Assembly (NCBI GenBank): GCA_004297235.1
Contig: SCUR01000504.1
Location: 1 to 8,511 of the forward strand
Reading direction: 5' to 3'
Length of the DNA: 8,511 nt
DNA from: Candidatus Manganitrophaceae bacterium
GTDB lineage: Bacteria > Nitrospirota > Nitrospiria > SBBL01 > Manganitrophaceae
The notes under the pieces are model-generated. The model was given only the letters and a program-made list of their open reading frames with translations. It searched no databases and was not told the origin of the DNA. A program made the position numbers and the translations under genes. Positions 1 through 7,222 of the stretch are shown here, piece by piece. The first letter of the stretch is position 1, and every line of letters starts with the position of its first letter.

Positions 1-1
1 T

Positions 2-85
2 TCCGATCTCTTCTATCTTCTGGCATACAGCTTCCCCCTCTTTTTAATCTCGGTCGCAATCTTCCATCGCCGGGAGTTGAAATAA
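2..85 (+). CDS. C-terminal end of a probable ABC-2-type permease (5' truncated)
   Basis: Only the last 27 codons are present, ending in TAA at 83-85. The peptide is a hydrophobic stretch (FYLLAYSFPLFLISVAIF) followed by the charged tail HRRELK. This is the usual end of an ABC-2 permease: a last membrane helix, then a cytoplasmic F-x-RRE-type tail. The complete permease at 6458-7222 ends in the comparable FLDRREMY, which supports the reading. The role would be the membrane-spanning half of an ABC exporter whose ATPase lies outside the window. The stop is five bases before the next ATG, so the two genes are probably co-translated. The family call rests on a short tail and could be wrong; that this is the end of a membrane protein is more secure. 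Confidence 0.5.
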   Translation, partial: SDLFYLLAYSFPLFLISVAIFHRRELK

Positions 86-90
86 AAGAA

Positions 91-921
91 ATGCCGACAT
101 CTCTCATCAAACGGATTGGGATTGCCCTGTTGTTCTTCCTGATTTTGAATGCCTTGCTCGGCCGGGTGGAGACCCAAAGGGCAAAAGAGGAGCTAGTCGA
201 TACCTCTTCCTATGATGCCCTGACGCCAGGTGAGTTTGTCGGGACGATCGCCCTGGCCGGGTTTCGAGCGATGGCGGTCGACATGCTCTGGGTCCGAGCC
301 ATTGACCTCTGGAAGGAGAAAGATTGGTATCAGGCCCTTACGGTCTATCGACTCATCTCCAAGTTACAGCCCCATTTCGAAGAGGCATGGGTGAACAACG
401 GCTGGAATATGGCCATTAACATTGCCGTCAGTAAACGTCAGAAGGGGGCCGATGCGGAAGCATGGGGGTGGGTCGAGAGGGGGCTCGATTACCTAAAGGA
501 GGGGATCTCGCGGAACCCCAAGAGCCATTATCTCCATTACTATTACGGCTGGCTGACTTATCGGATAGGCCAGGACGAATACTACCGGGCCCGGTTTGCG
601 CAGGACGGTCTTGATCCTTTAGAAGAGTCATATCTCTATCTTAAAAAAGCATCGGATCTGAAAGGCCCGCATTATGCTTATGACAACAGGCTTGCCTTTC
701 TACTCCATGAAAAGGGGGTCTGGGCGCAGGAAAATGGAAATCGGGTCGCGGCGCTTGAGTTCTTCAAAGCCTCGAAGAGCCATATGGAACGGGCATCAAC
801 CCTCATCCCGGACGGCCCTCCCGGGTCGGAAGCCCATCTTAATTTTTTAAATTACAAAGAGAGTTTGACAAGAAAAATGGCCGATCTTGATCGGCTGATC
901 CAGGAGCTGCAACGATCGTAG
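91..921 (+). CDS. Membrane-anchored TPR-like protein
   Basis: A 276-residue protein with a short basic N-terminus (K7, R8) and one hydrophobic segment at about residues 9-24 that looks like an uncleaved signal anchor, placing the rest in the periplasm. The body is helical with aromatic-rich, TPR-like repeats, for example WYQALTVYRLISKLQPHFEEAW, a second around residues 130-160 (LKEGISRNPKSHYLHYYYGW) and a third around 200-235. The segment GFRAMAVDMLWVRA (57-70) resembles a motif I recall from TPR proteins encoded beside ABC-2 permease genes in several environmental phyla; their function is unknown. The gene follows a permease tail by five bases and precedes the PilZ/secretin genes, so a scaffold role for the exporter or the secretion machine is possible but inferred. 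No strong ribosome binding site precedes ATG 91; coupling to the upstream stop is likely. Confidence 0.85.
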   Translation: MPTSLIKRIGIALLFFLILNALLGRVETQRAKEELVDTSSYDALTPGEFVGTIALAGFRAMAVDMLWVRAIDLWKEKDWYQALTVYRLISKLQPHFEEAWVNNGWNMAINIAVSKRQKGADAEAWGWVERGLDYLKEGISRNPKSHYLHYYYGWLTYRIGQDEYYRARFAQDGLDPLEESYLYLKKASDLKGPHYAYDNRLAFLLHEKGVWAQENGNRVAALEFFKASKSHMERASTLIPDGPPGSEAHLNFLNYKESLTRKMADLDRLIQELQRS

Positions 922-967
922 CAGGGGGCCGGAGGAAGATGAAGCCGGCGATCAGAAAAGGGCTGAA

Positions 968-1369
968 GTGGTGTTGAGTCTATTTCACAGAAGGAGGGCG
1001 AAATCGCATATCGAGAAGCGGGGCTCTCCCCGCGTCGCGCTGGTCGATTATTATCTTTTTTATTTGAAGGACCCGCTCAGAGATACCTCTGCTATCCGGG
1101 GAGAGGTGATCAACCTTTCCAAAGAGGGGGTGTTGTTCGAGAGCCTCGACCCTTTCGATCCTGGGAGCGAGCTGGCCTTGAAGCTTCAGATCCCATATAA
1201 GAATGAATTCATTCGGGCCTCCGGAAGAATCATACGGATTGAGAGAGGGTCTTACCCCTTCAAGGCGCGCGTTGCGGCGAGCTACACGAAGATTCTGAAC
1301 GGCCCGAAGGAATTGCTTTTCGACACGCTGGTACATCTGGTCACAGAGAAAAAGGAGGGGGATGATTAA
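968..1369 (+). CDS. PilZ-domain protein, predicted c-di-GMP receptor
   Basis: About 133 residues forming essentially one PilZ domain. Both parts of the c-di-GMP-binding signature are visible: RxxxR as R18-GSP-R22, and (D/N)xSxxG as N49-L-S51-KE-G54. Beta-rich sequence follows, including LALKLQIPY and ASGRIIRIE, and then a C-terminal helix. PilZ proteins bind cyclic di-GMP and pass the signal to partners, often in pilus, secretion or polysaccharide systems. The gene overlaps the secretin start by 8 bases, so the two are probably translationally coupled. The start is uncertain: GTG 968 and GTG 971 are possible, with only a weak AAAAGGG upstream. A better ATG at 939, after GGAGG at 931-935, is one base out of frame; a single extra G near 969-971 would give the N-terminus MKPAIRKGLKWVLSLFHRRR. 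Function is confident, start is not. Confidence 0.85.
   Translation: MVLSLFHRRRAKSHIEKRGSPRVALVDYYLFYLKDPLRDTSAIRGEVINLSKEGVLFESLDPFDPGSELALKLQIPYKNEFIRASGRIIRIERGSYPFKARVAASYTKILNGPKELLFDTLVHLVTEKKEGDD
1352..1358 (+). promoter_or_regulatory. Ribosome binding site of the secretin gene
   Basis: AAGGAGG lies inside the 3' end of the PilZ gene, three bases before ATG 1362, a short but workable spacing. It supports ATG 1362 as the secretin start and indicates that the overlap with the PilZ gene is real. Confidence 0.6.
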
Positions 1370-3323
1370 GAGGATACTTCGGCGCCGCCCCAGACTGACG
1401 AAAGCGAGATGGTTCGTCCTGGTCTTCGTATGCTTGATCGGCTTTCAGGGATGCAGTCACGTTCTTCCCGATTTCGAGCGCTATTCCGGCGGCACGGTTG
1501 TAAAGAGCCGCCGCTTCTCGGTCCCGTTTTCTGAGGGGAAGTACGATGAGGTGATCGAGCGGGCAAGTCGTCACCTCAAACGGGACGATCCGCTTTATCG
1601 GGAAGCGGTTTATTTTATGTACCGAGCGAGGCTCGCTCAACTGCAAGAGCAGGAGCGGCAGGCGGAACATGCCCGAAAGCTGAAGGAACGTGAGGCGGCC
1701 ATCGACATTGATGAAAAGGCAACGGCGCCGAAAGAAGGGCCTCCAAGGAATCGATCGGCGATTCAAAGGGAGTCGGGCTTTATCGAGCCCCCTTTTCCTC
1801 CCGAGTTTCCGAAGGATCCCTCCCTTCTGGAAAAGCTGAATCGGAAAATACCCTCTTTGAATATCATCGATGGGGAGGTGGAGTTCATCCTCTATGATCT
1901 TTTTAAGGACACCGGTATCAACATCATTTCAGATCCGGGTCTTCTGAAGGGAAAGAAGATCAGCCTTCGCCTGCAGGATGAGACGATTTTGAATATTTTG
2001 AAATACATGGCCGAAAACCAGGGATTTGACTTTGCCATCCGCGACAACACCCTCTGGCTGACCGTCCCGAAAAAAGAGCAGCTTACGACGCGGGTTTTCC
2101 GCTTGAAACACGGGTTGACCGCTTCCCGCCTGACGCGGGACTTTGAATCACTGGCCGATCTGAGTTTTCTAAACCAGGCAACACAGCAGCAGGGGGGAGC
2201 GGGAAGCGTCGGAGGGCAGGGGACCATTCCGCAGGGAGGAGAGGGGGACATCGTAGGGCAGAGGGCCAGTACAAAAGAGAAAGAGATTCTATCGGCTTTA
2301 GAGCTCTTTTTGGAAAACTTCCCGAAGCTGGTCGAATGGCCGGAAGGGAGCCAGCTCTTTATTGACAAAAAAAAGAACCTGGTGGTGATTCGAAGCACCC
2401 CCTCTACCCTGACCGAGGCGGGAAAACTCCTGGAAGAGTTCGACATCAATCCGATCCAGGTTCTCATTGAAACCCGTTTTATCGAGGTCTCCGATTTGGA
2501 CCTGTTCGATTTCGGCGTTGATTTCAACGCCGCCGAAAGGCCGGGTGATACCACCCCGAATAAAGGGGGAACTTTTTTTGACGTTCCACTGGTTCCACCA
2601 CCGGTCCCGCCGGGCGGGACCAATGTCCTGCTCACGGGTGTGATGTCGGGCTCCCGTTTTCAGGCGGCGATTTTCGTCCTCGATCGCCTGGAAACCTCGA
2701 ACACCCTCTCCTCTCCGCGGGTGACCACCTCCAACAACAGCATGGCGACGCTGGCGGTGGTGACGAACCTGGTCTTTATTGAGGACTTCCAGGTAGAGTT
2801 CCCGCAGACGCCGATTGTCCCCGGCACGGTCGGGGGCCAGCAGGTGGTGGTGAATCCGATCCCGACTCTGGTGGCGACGGTCAATGACAGAAACTTCACT
2901 GGTATCGTCTTGAATGTGACGCCGAGCGTCGGCGCCGATGGAAAAACGATTACACTCACACTCCAACCGGTCGTCCGTGCCAAGGTCGATGAAATCGTCC
3001 TGCAGAACACGGCGGTGATCCCGATTCCGGGAGGGGGGCAGTTAATCAGTCCCGCGATTATACGACCGATCATCGAGACACGGTTTGTCAATACGCAACT
3101 CACGATCGAAGACCACTCCACGGTGGTGATGGGAGGGTTGAGCACCCTGATTGAGAAGAAGATCGAGAACAAGGTTCCTTACCTGGGCGACATCCCATTT
3201 TTGGGCCGGCTCTTCCGCCGGGACATCCGTTCCACCGACAAAAAGAATCTGATGATCTTCGTGACCACCCGAATTCTCAATGAGGAGGGAGGAAGATATA
3301 CCGATGGCGAATCTTCAGAGTAA
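1362..3323 (+). CDS. gspD: Secretin (GspD/PilQ/MshL family), probable lipoprotein
   Basis: A 653-residue outer-membrane secretin, the multimeric channel through which a pseudopilus or pilus system moves its cargo. It has a basic N-terminus, a hydrophobic segment (about 17-29) and FQGC with Cys31, a probable if imperfect lipobox. Next is a charged, probably coiled-coil region (about 65-130). An N0/STN-like domain spans about 165-232. A single N1/N3-like module follows (about 242-361), split by a Gly/Gln-rich loop (about 272-294). The C-terminal beta-barrel domain runs from about 365 to 645, with LSSPRVTTSNN and the hallmark VPYLGDIPFLGRLF (605-618). Classical GspD proteins have three N1-type modules; one module fits MshL/PilQ-like secretins better, so the gspD symbol rests mainly on the neighbouring Gsp-like genes. 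A Pro-rich stretch (about 405-419) marks the start of the barrel region. The next gene begins 16 bases downstream. Confidence 0.95.
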   Translation: MIKRILRRRPRLTKARWFVLVFVCLIGFQGCSHVLPDFERYSGGTVVKSRRFSVPFSEGKYDEVIERASRHLKRDDPLYREAVYFMYRARLAQLQEQERQAEHARKLKEREAAIDIDEKATAPKEGPPRNRSAIQRESGFIEPPFPPEFPKDPSLLEKLNRKIPSLNIIDGEVEFILYDLFKDTGINIISDPGLLKGKKISLRLQDETILNILKYMAENQGFDFAIRDNTLWLTVPKKEQLTTRVFRLKHGLTASRLTRDFESLADLSFLNQATQQQGGAGSVGGQGTIPQGGEGDIVGQRASTKEKEILSALELFLENFPKLVEWPEGSQLFIDKKKNLVVIRSTPSTLTEAGKLLEEFDINPIQVLIETRFIEVSDLDLFDFGVDFNAAERPGDTTPNKGGTFFDVPLVPPPVPPGGTNVLLTGVMSGSRFQAAIFVLDRLETSNTLSSPRVTTSNNSMATLAVVTNLVFIEDFQVEFPQTPIVPGTVGGQQVVVNPIPTLVATVNDRNFTGIVLNVTPSVGADGKTITLTLQPVVRAKVDEIVLQNTAVIPIPGGGQLISPAIIRPIIETRFVNTQLTIEDHSTVVMGGLSTLIEKKIENKVPYLGDIPFLGRLFRRDIRSTDKKNLMIFVTTRILNEEGGRYTDGESSE

Positions 3324-3339
3324 GGAGTGCAGGTAAAAG

Positions 3340-5001
3340 ATGGTCGAAAGGGGTCTTGGAATTGATATCTCTTCTCATGTGGTCAGACTCATCGAGTTAA
3401 AGAAAGTTCGACGTCGGATCACGGTCGTGAAAGGCTGTCAGATCGATCTGGAGACGGACCCGATGTCAGGAAGCGCCGGCGTCGCCATTGCAGAGAAAAT
3501 ACAGAAGGGACTGCGGCAGGCTGGTGTTAAAAAACGGAGCGCGCTTCCTGCCATCCCGGGCAAAGAAGGGATTTTTAAATACTATTATATTCCGACGACG
3601 GTTCGAAAAAACTTAAAGGCCCTGTTTAAAATAATCATCACTGCCGGCACTCCGGAAGGGGTTGTCGCCGGATGGAGGCCGATCTCCCCTCTTCAGGGGG
3701 AGATCGGGTCTCTTCTGGAGAATCAACTCTATATGGTTGCCCTCTGCAAGAACGACATTCTACAGAAGAGCCTAACCCTTTTGGAAAAAGGAAGGATTCG
3801 AGCGACACGTTTTACCCTCAGGGCGACCGGCTTGCAGGAGATCGCCCGGCATCTGAAGCTCTCGGAGGGAGGGGAAGCGGTCTTGCTGGCCGAACTGGAT
3901 CAACACGAGGTTAATCTGGTTATCCTAATGGGGACAGAGATGGTCTTTGCGCGGGCCTTTTCCTATCCTCACGGAGGATTTACTGAATGCCTGAAGAAGT
4001 GTTTTCCAGAGGAGGAGGCCTCCCTTACACAGGCCCAATCTCAAGTCAATCTGTTTAACCTGGGTGCGGGGAGAGATGTCGAACTGTTCCGTTCGATCGC
4101 TTTGGCACTGACAGCGGAATTTCGTCAGGGCATTCAGAATGCGCAGGCGCAGATTAAGAAAAAAGAGCTCCAGGTCGAAAAGATCTATCTCTGTGGTGAG
4201 TCGTCCGGGCTGGTCGGTCTGCCTGAATATCTATCGCAAGAGATGGGAAAGCCGGTTGAAGTCATCGATCCTTTTGACGGGTTGGCTGTAAAACCATCTA
4301 AAAAGGGGGAAACCATCCCGAACAAAAGAGGGTTGGCAGTAGCCCTGGGGCTTGCTTTAACCGATCTTTCTTCGAAGGACGCGGCCCTCTTGCTCACCCC
4401 GCCGCCGGTTGAACAGAGGGAATACTTTTGGGCTCACACCGCTTATCGCTATTACGCGATCGGAATGGTCCTTTTGACGGCCTTGGTCATCTATCTCGGC
4501 GGCACCTACTCTCTGAATAAGGTCGATCGGATTCACCTGCAGATCGACCAGCAGCTGCAGAGTGCCAGGGGGAAAAAAGAGCAGCTTCTTGGGGTCGCGG
4601 CCGGTCTGGAAGCGGTCAAAAAGCAGTTGGAACAGCTTACAGAAGGCCTGCATCGGCCGGAACCGACGCTTGCGATTCTGGAGCAACTCGGCCGGGTGAC
4701 CCCTCCCGGAATTCGACTCACTTCTGTTGAGATCAGGAATGCCGGATCCGGATTTCCTTTTGATCAAGCACAGGTAGTGACCCTGTCCGGCGTTTTTGGG
4801 GATCGGGAGGCGACCGAGATCGCGTTCATCGATGCCGTTGAGCGCTACGCCAGAGCGATTGAGCAGGCGCCGGGCTTCATTCAGCGAAAGGTCCAGCGGA
4901 TCGGGGAGCCGAAGCCGATTCGTCCTCAAGAGGGGGCTATGGCCGTGGCGAACCAGCCCAGGGCCTTTCAGTTTCAGTTTCAACTAGCTCCGCGGAGGTA
5001 G
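3340..5001 (+). CDS. GspL-like PilM-PilN fusion, inner-membrane platform protein
   Basis: A 553-residue protein joining two parts usually encoded separately in type IV pilus operons. Residues 1 to about 350 form a PilM/actin-like (ASKHA) cytoplasmic domain, with GLGIDISSHVVRLIEL at the N-terminus and IYLCGESSGLVGL (282-294) followed by PVEVIDPF (305-312), a layout typical of PilM. One membrane helix follows at about 371-392 (IGMVLLTALVIYLG). Then come a coiled coil (about 395-435) and a PilN-like periplasmic domain (LEQLGRVTPPGIRLTSVEI). This is also the layout of GspL, which couples the secretion ATPase to the periplasmic parts. The second nucleotide motif reads CGES where many PilM proteins have GG, so ATP binding is doubtful. 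It sits between the secretin and the PilO/GspM-like gene, the expected place. ATG 3340 follows AGG at 3331-3333. Confidence 0.88.
   Translation: MVERGLGIDISSHVVRLIELKKVRRRITVVKGCQIDLETDPMSGSAGVAIAEKIQKGLRQAGVKKRSALPAIPGKEGIFKYYYIPTTVRKNLKALFKIIITAGTPEGVVAGWRPISPLQGEIGSLLENQLYMVALCKNDILQKSLTLLEKGRIRATRFTLRATGLQEIARHLKLSEGGEAVLLAELDQHEVNLVILMGTEMVFARAFSYPHGGFTECLKKCFPEEEASLTQAQSQVNLFNLGAGRDVELFRSIALALTAEFRQGIQNAQAQIKKKELQVEKIYLCGESSGLVGLPEYLSQEMGKPVEVIDPFDGLAVKPSKKGETIPNKRGLAVALGLALTDLSSKDAALLLTPPPVEQREYFWAHTAYRYYAIGMVLLTALVIYLGGTYSLNKVDRIHLQIDQQLQSARGKKEQLLGVAAGLEAVKKQLEQLTEGLHRPEPTLAILEQLGRVTPPGIRLTSVEIRNAGSGFPFDQAQVVTLSGVFGDREATEIAFIDAVERYARAIEQAPGFIQRKVQRIGEPKPIRPQEGAMAVANQPRAFQFQFQLAPRR
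4994..4998 (+). promoter_or_regulatory. Ribosome binding site of the GspM/PilO-like gene
   Basis: GGAGG lies immediately before the stop codon of the GspL-like gene and nine bases before ATG 5008. It fixes that start and indicates close translational linkage of the two platform genes. Confidence 0.6.
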
Positions 5002-5007
5002 GAACAG

Positions 5008-5790
5008 ATGCTTGACCGAATCGCTGCCGATAAAAGATGGGTGATCTATCTTCTCGGGTTTTTCACTTTTTATATTGGACTTTCTTATTTTTCTGGAAAA
5101 GCACTTATTTCTCCACTTCGAGAACGGATTAAGCTTCTTCAGGCAAAGGTTCAGGAAATAAAAGGCTATTATGATCCCTTGGGGGCACAGGTCCACTATG
5201 TCGAAAAAGACGCCAAAGAGGCGGAGGCCTTTTATCGGCAGCACTATCAAGCTCTTTTGGAGAAAGTGGTCTTTCAACCGGGGGATGCCTATCGAATTCC
5301 CGCTGATGAACGCTCCCCGAAAAATTACTTTCGGAAAAGGGTCCTTGAATTTCAGGAGCGGCTCCAGGGTTATCAAATCCCCTTCCTCCCGAACTCGCTT
5401 CAAGAGCCCGATCCGAGGAGGATGGAGGAGATCCTTCTTAAGATGGCATTGGCCGAGCGGGTTGCTGAAACACTGAAGGGGACCGGTATTTCCAACGCGA
5501 TCTTCTCGGATATCCAGCAACAAACGGAAGAGGTGTCCGACTATCTCTTTATTGATCGCCTCACCCGGTATCGACTTCAGATGACGACGGAGGCTCCCTT
5601 TGAGAAGCTGGTGAAATGGGTGGATTCTCTGAAACAGCCGGGCGGATTTCTATTCATCGAGCAGATGACCGTCAATGCAGCCGCCGACTCTAGAACGGTT
5701 CGGGTGAATCTGGTGGCGCTTCAACCCCGCCTGAAGGAGCGCCTGACGTATGCCAAAGTGGTCGCTCCGGAAGTTCGGGGCGATAATTAG
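5008..5790 (+). CDS. PilO/GspM-like inner-membrane platform protein
   Basis: A 260-residue bitopic protein: a short cytoplasmic N-terminus with basic residues, one membrane helix (about 11-28, WVIYLLGFFTFYIGLSYF), then a periplasmic helical, coiled-coil region (about 33-95). The C-terminal part (about 190-245) contains RLQMTTEAPFEKLVKWVDSL followed by a beta segment, FLFIEQMTVNA. That alternation fits the ferredoxin-like fold of PilO and GspM, which pair with PilN or the GspL C-terminus to form the inner-membrane platform. A long middle region (about 95-180) rich in charged residues is larger than in typical GspM and was not recognised. Its place directly after the GspL-like gene, with a six-base gap, supports the call more strongly than sequence alone. 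Confidence 0.75.
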   Translation: MLDRIAADKRWVIYLLGFFTFYIGLSYFSGKALISPLRERIKLLQAKVQEIKGYYDPLGAQVHYVEKDAKEAEAFYRQHYQALLEKVVFQPGDAYRIPADERSPKNYFRKRVLEFQERLQGYQIPFLPNSLQEPDPRRMEEILLKMALAERVAETLKGTGISNAIFSDIQQQTEEVSDYLFIDRLTRYRLQMTTEAPFEKLVKWVDSLKQPGGFLFIEQMTVNAAADSRTVRVNLVALQPRLKERLTYAKVVAPEVRGDN

Positions 5791-5806
5791 CCGGGCTTAA
5801 GCGATT

Positions 5807-5812
5807 TAAGGA
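5807..5812 (+). promoter_or_regulatory. Ribosome binding site of the GspC/PilP-like gene
   Basis: TAAGGA lies six bases before ATG 5819 in the 28-base gap after the PilO/GspM-like gene and supports that start. Confidence 0.5.
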
Positions 5813-5818
5813 ACCGAT

Positions 5819-6457
5819 ATGATTTCCTTCTTCAAAAATCTTTCTCCTGACCGGCTTCTCTTTTTAATGGCGCTTGCCCTTTTTCTTCTCCCCTTTCCCC
5901 TGACCCTTTTTCGCTCTGATTATCCGAATCTTTCCTTTATCGAGCGTCCCCAATCCGGCCTTCGTATAAAGGAAAAGGTGATGGATCGGATCGGCCTTCC
6001 CCGGGAGGTGGTTCTCGATGAGATGCGATTCTTAAATGTCTCGGTCAGAAGCCCGTCGCTTGAAGAAAAAGAACCGTCGGCGCCCCCTGAGTGGGATGTG
6101 GCCTTGATCGAAAAGCCTTTTTCACATGCCGCCCCACGTCCACAGCATGTCAGAAAAAGGAGGGAGGCGGTCGACAAAAAAATAGGGGGCCTGGTTCAGA
6201 AGGGGGAAGCAGTTGGAGACAAAAAACTGGTCTTTGTCGGGCTGGTGCAGACGGAGCGAGAGGGAGGGGTGAAAGTGGTCCTCAAGGATATCAAATCAAA
6301 ACGGCATCATCTTCTGAATAAAGGAGAGGGAATCGATGGCTTGAAGGTGGAAGAAGTGGTTTTTCATACGGCCATTCTGGTGAGTGAAGATGGGCAGCGG
6401 TGGACCCTCACCACACGACCTGGAGAGTCAAAGTCATTCATAGGAGGGGGGCGGTAA
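5819..6457 (+). CDS. GspC/PilP-like bitopic protein linking platform and secretin
   Basis: A 212-residue protein with one N-terminal membrane helix (about 13-31), a low-complexity charged linker rich in Lys, Glu and Pro (about 80-130), and a small beta-rich C-terminal domain (about 134-205). That domain contains LVFVGLVQTE, VVLKDIKSKRHHLLNKGEGIDGLKVEEV and GQRWTLT. The pattern (a short strand ending in G, then 'L..G..I.g..V..i', then a strand ending 'g....L') matches the homology region of GspC and the core of PilP, both of which bind secretin N-domains. No PDZ domain is visible, so it is nearer PilP or a minimal GspC. It follows the PilO/GspM-like gene by 28 bases, and its stop codon directly abuts the permease ATG. 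The call comes from layout and context; primary sequence similarity in this family is low. Confidence 0.65.
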   Translation: MISFFKNLSPDRLLFLMALALFLLPFPLTLFRSDYPNLSFIERPQSGLRIKEKVMDRIGLPREVVLDEMRFLNVSVRSPSLEEKEPSAPPEWDVALIEKPFSHAAPRPQHVRKRREAVDKKIGGLVQKGEAVGDKKLVFVGLVQTEREGGVKVVLKDIKSKRHHLLNKGEGIDGLKVEEVVFHTAILVSEDGQRWTLTTRPGESKSFIGGGR

Positions 6458-7222
6458 ATGCGAACCTGGACAATCGCCATTGGATTTATCACAGAGACGG
6501 TTTTGCAGCCGGTCTATTTCTCGCTGATCCTCTTTTTCTCGTTTTTAATCTTATCGACCCGCGTTCTCACCCTTTTTGGAATGGGAGACGAGGTCCGGAT
6601 GATGCAGGAGATGGGGATCTCCAGCCTGACGTTAGCCGGCCTTCTGATTACCCTCCTGGTCGGAACGCATGTCATCTCTGAAGAGATCCAAAAGCGGACG
6701 GTGGTGACCCTGCTGAGCAAGCCGGTCCACAAATGGGAGCTGATCTTTGGAAAATTTTTAGGGATCGCGCTGGTCCTGATTTTAGCCTATGTCATTTTAT
6801 CCGCCGTTTTTTATTTGACCCTTTTGTGGAAAGGAGAAGGATATGGCAACCCTGATCTTTTCAAAGGGATTTTTCTTTCCTATCTTCAGGTCCTGGTGAT
6901 TGCCTCTCTCTCAATGGCCTTTTCTATTTTCTTGCCGCTCGCCACCAACGCAGCGCTCTGTTTAATTTTATTCATGCTCGGCCATCTCTCCAATTTTGTT
7001 TATGGCGCCGCTCTCAAAGGAGGCCTTGTTGCAAAGAGTGTTGGAAAGATGATCTATCTTCTGATTCCAAATCTCGGTTTTTTGGATTTGACCTTCGCCA
7101 TCGGACTGGGCCGACCTGTCTCTTATGGATATGTAGGCTGGGCGGCGCTTTACAGCCTGTTCTATATCGGCATGACGCTCTTAATGGCGGTGGCGTTTTT
7201 AGACAGGCGAGAGATGTATTAA
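6458..7222 (+). CDS. ABC-2-type transporter permease
   Basis: A 254-residue integral membrane protein with about six hydrophobic segments (about 15-40, 50-70, 98-122, 140-165, 166-185, 225-246) and long runs of Leu, Ile, Val and Phe. The cytoplasmic loop after the second helix reads EEIQKRTVVTLLSKPVHKWE and then LIFGKFLG, the conserved E..+.T...LLSKP...E...GK pattern of ABC-2 (NosY-like) permeases. The tail FLDRREMY is also typical. Such proteins form the membrane channel of ABC exporters and need a separate ATPase, which is absent from the window. AGGAGG at 6442-6447 lies ten bases before the ATG, and the ATG starts on the base after the TAA of the GspC/PilP-like gene, so the permease is firmly embedded in the secretion operon. 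The substrate cannot be told from sequence. Confidence 0.9.
   Translation: MRTWTIAIGFITETVLQPVYFSLILFFSFLILSTRVLTLFGMGDEVRMMQEMGISSLTLAGLLITLLVGTHVISEEIQKRTVVTLLSKPVHKWELIFGKFLGIALVLILAYVILSAVFYLTLLWKGEGYGNPDLFKGIFLSYLQVLVIASLSMAFSIFLPLATNAALCLILFMLGHLSNFVYGAALKGGLVAKSVGKMIYLLIPNLGFLDLTFAIGLGRPVSYGYVGWAALYSLFYIGMTLLMAVAFLDRREMY

Noticed and set aside
922..967. Possible promoter or terminator in the largest gap between genes
   Set aside because: The 46 bases show no convincing -35/-10 pair and no hairpin followed by a T-run; the flanking genes look co-transcribed.
1892..2635. Long open frame on the minus strand (247 codons), with another at 2298-2966
   Set aside because: Both lie entirely opposite the well-supported secretin gene. 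Their translations are rich in Ser, Arg and Pro without recognisable domains, as expected for antisense shadows of a GC-rich gene.
3304..3336. Ten-codon ORF (MANLQSKECR) across the secretin stop, after a GGAGG-rich stretch and just before the GspL-like gene
   Set aside because: It is in the frame of the next gene but separated from it by TAA 3334-3336. The GGAGG-rich bases also encode the secretin C-terminus, and the GspL-like gene has a full, natural N-terminus at 3340, so no leader is needed.
4357..5523. Minus-strand open frames of about 208 and 179 codons (4357-4983 and 4984-5523)
   Set aside because: They lie opposite the GspL-like and GspM-like genes and show no domain, signal or plausible ribosome site.
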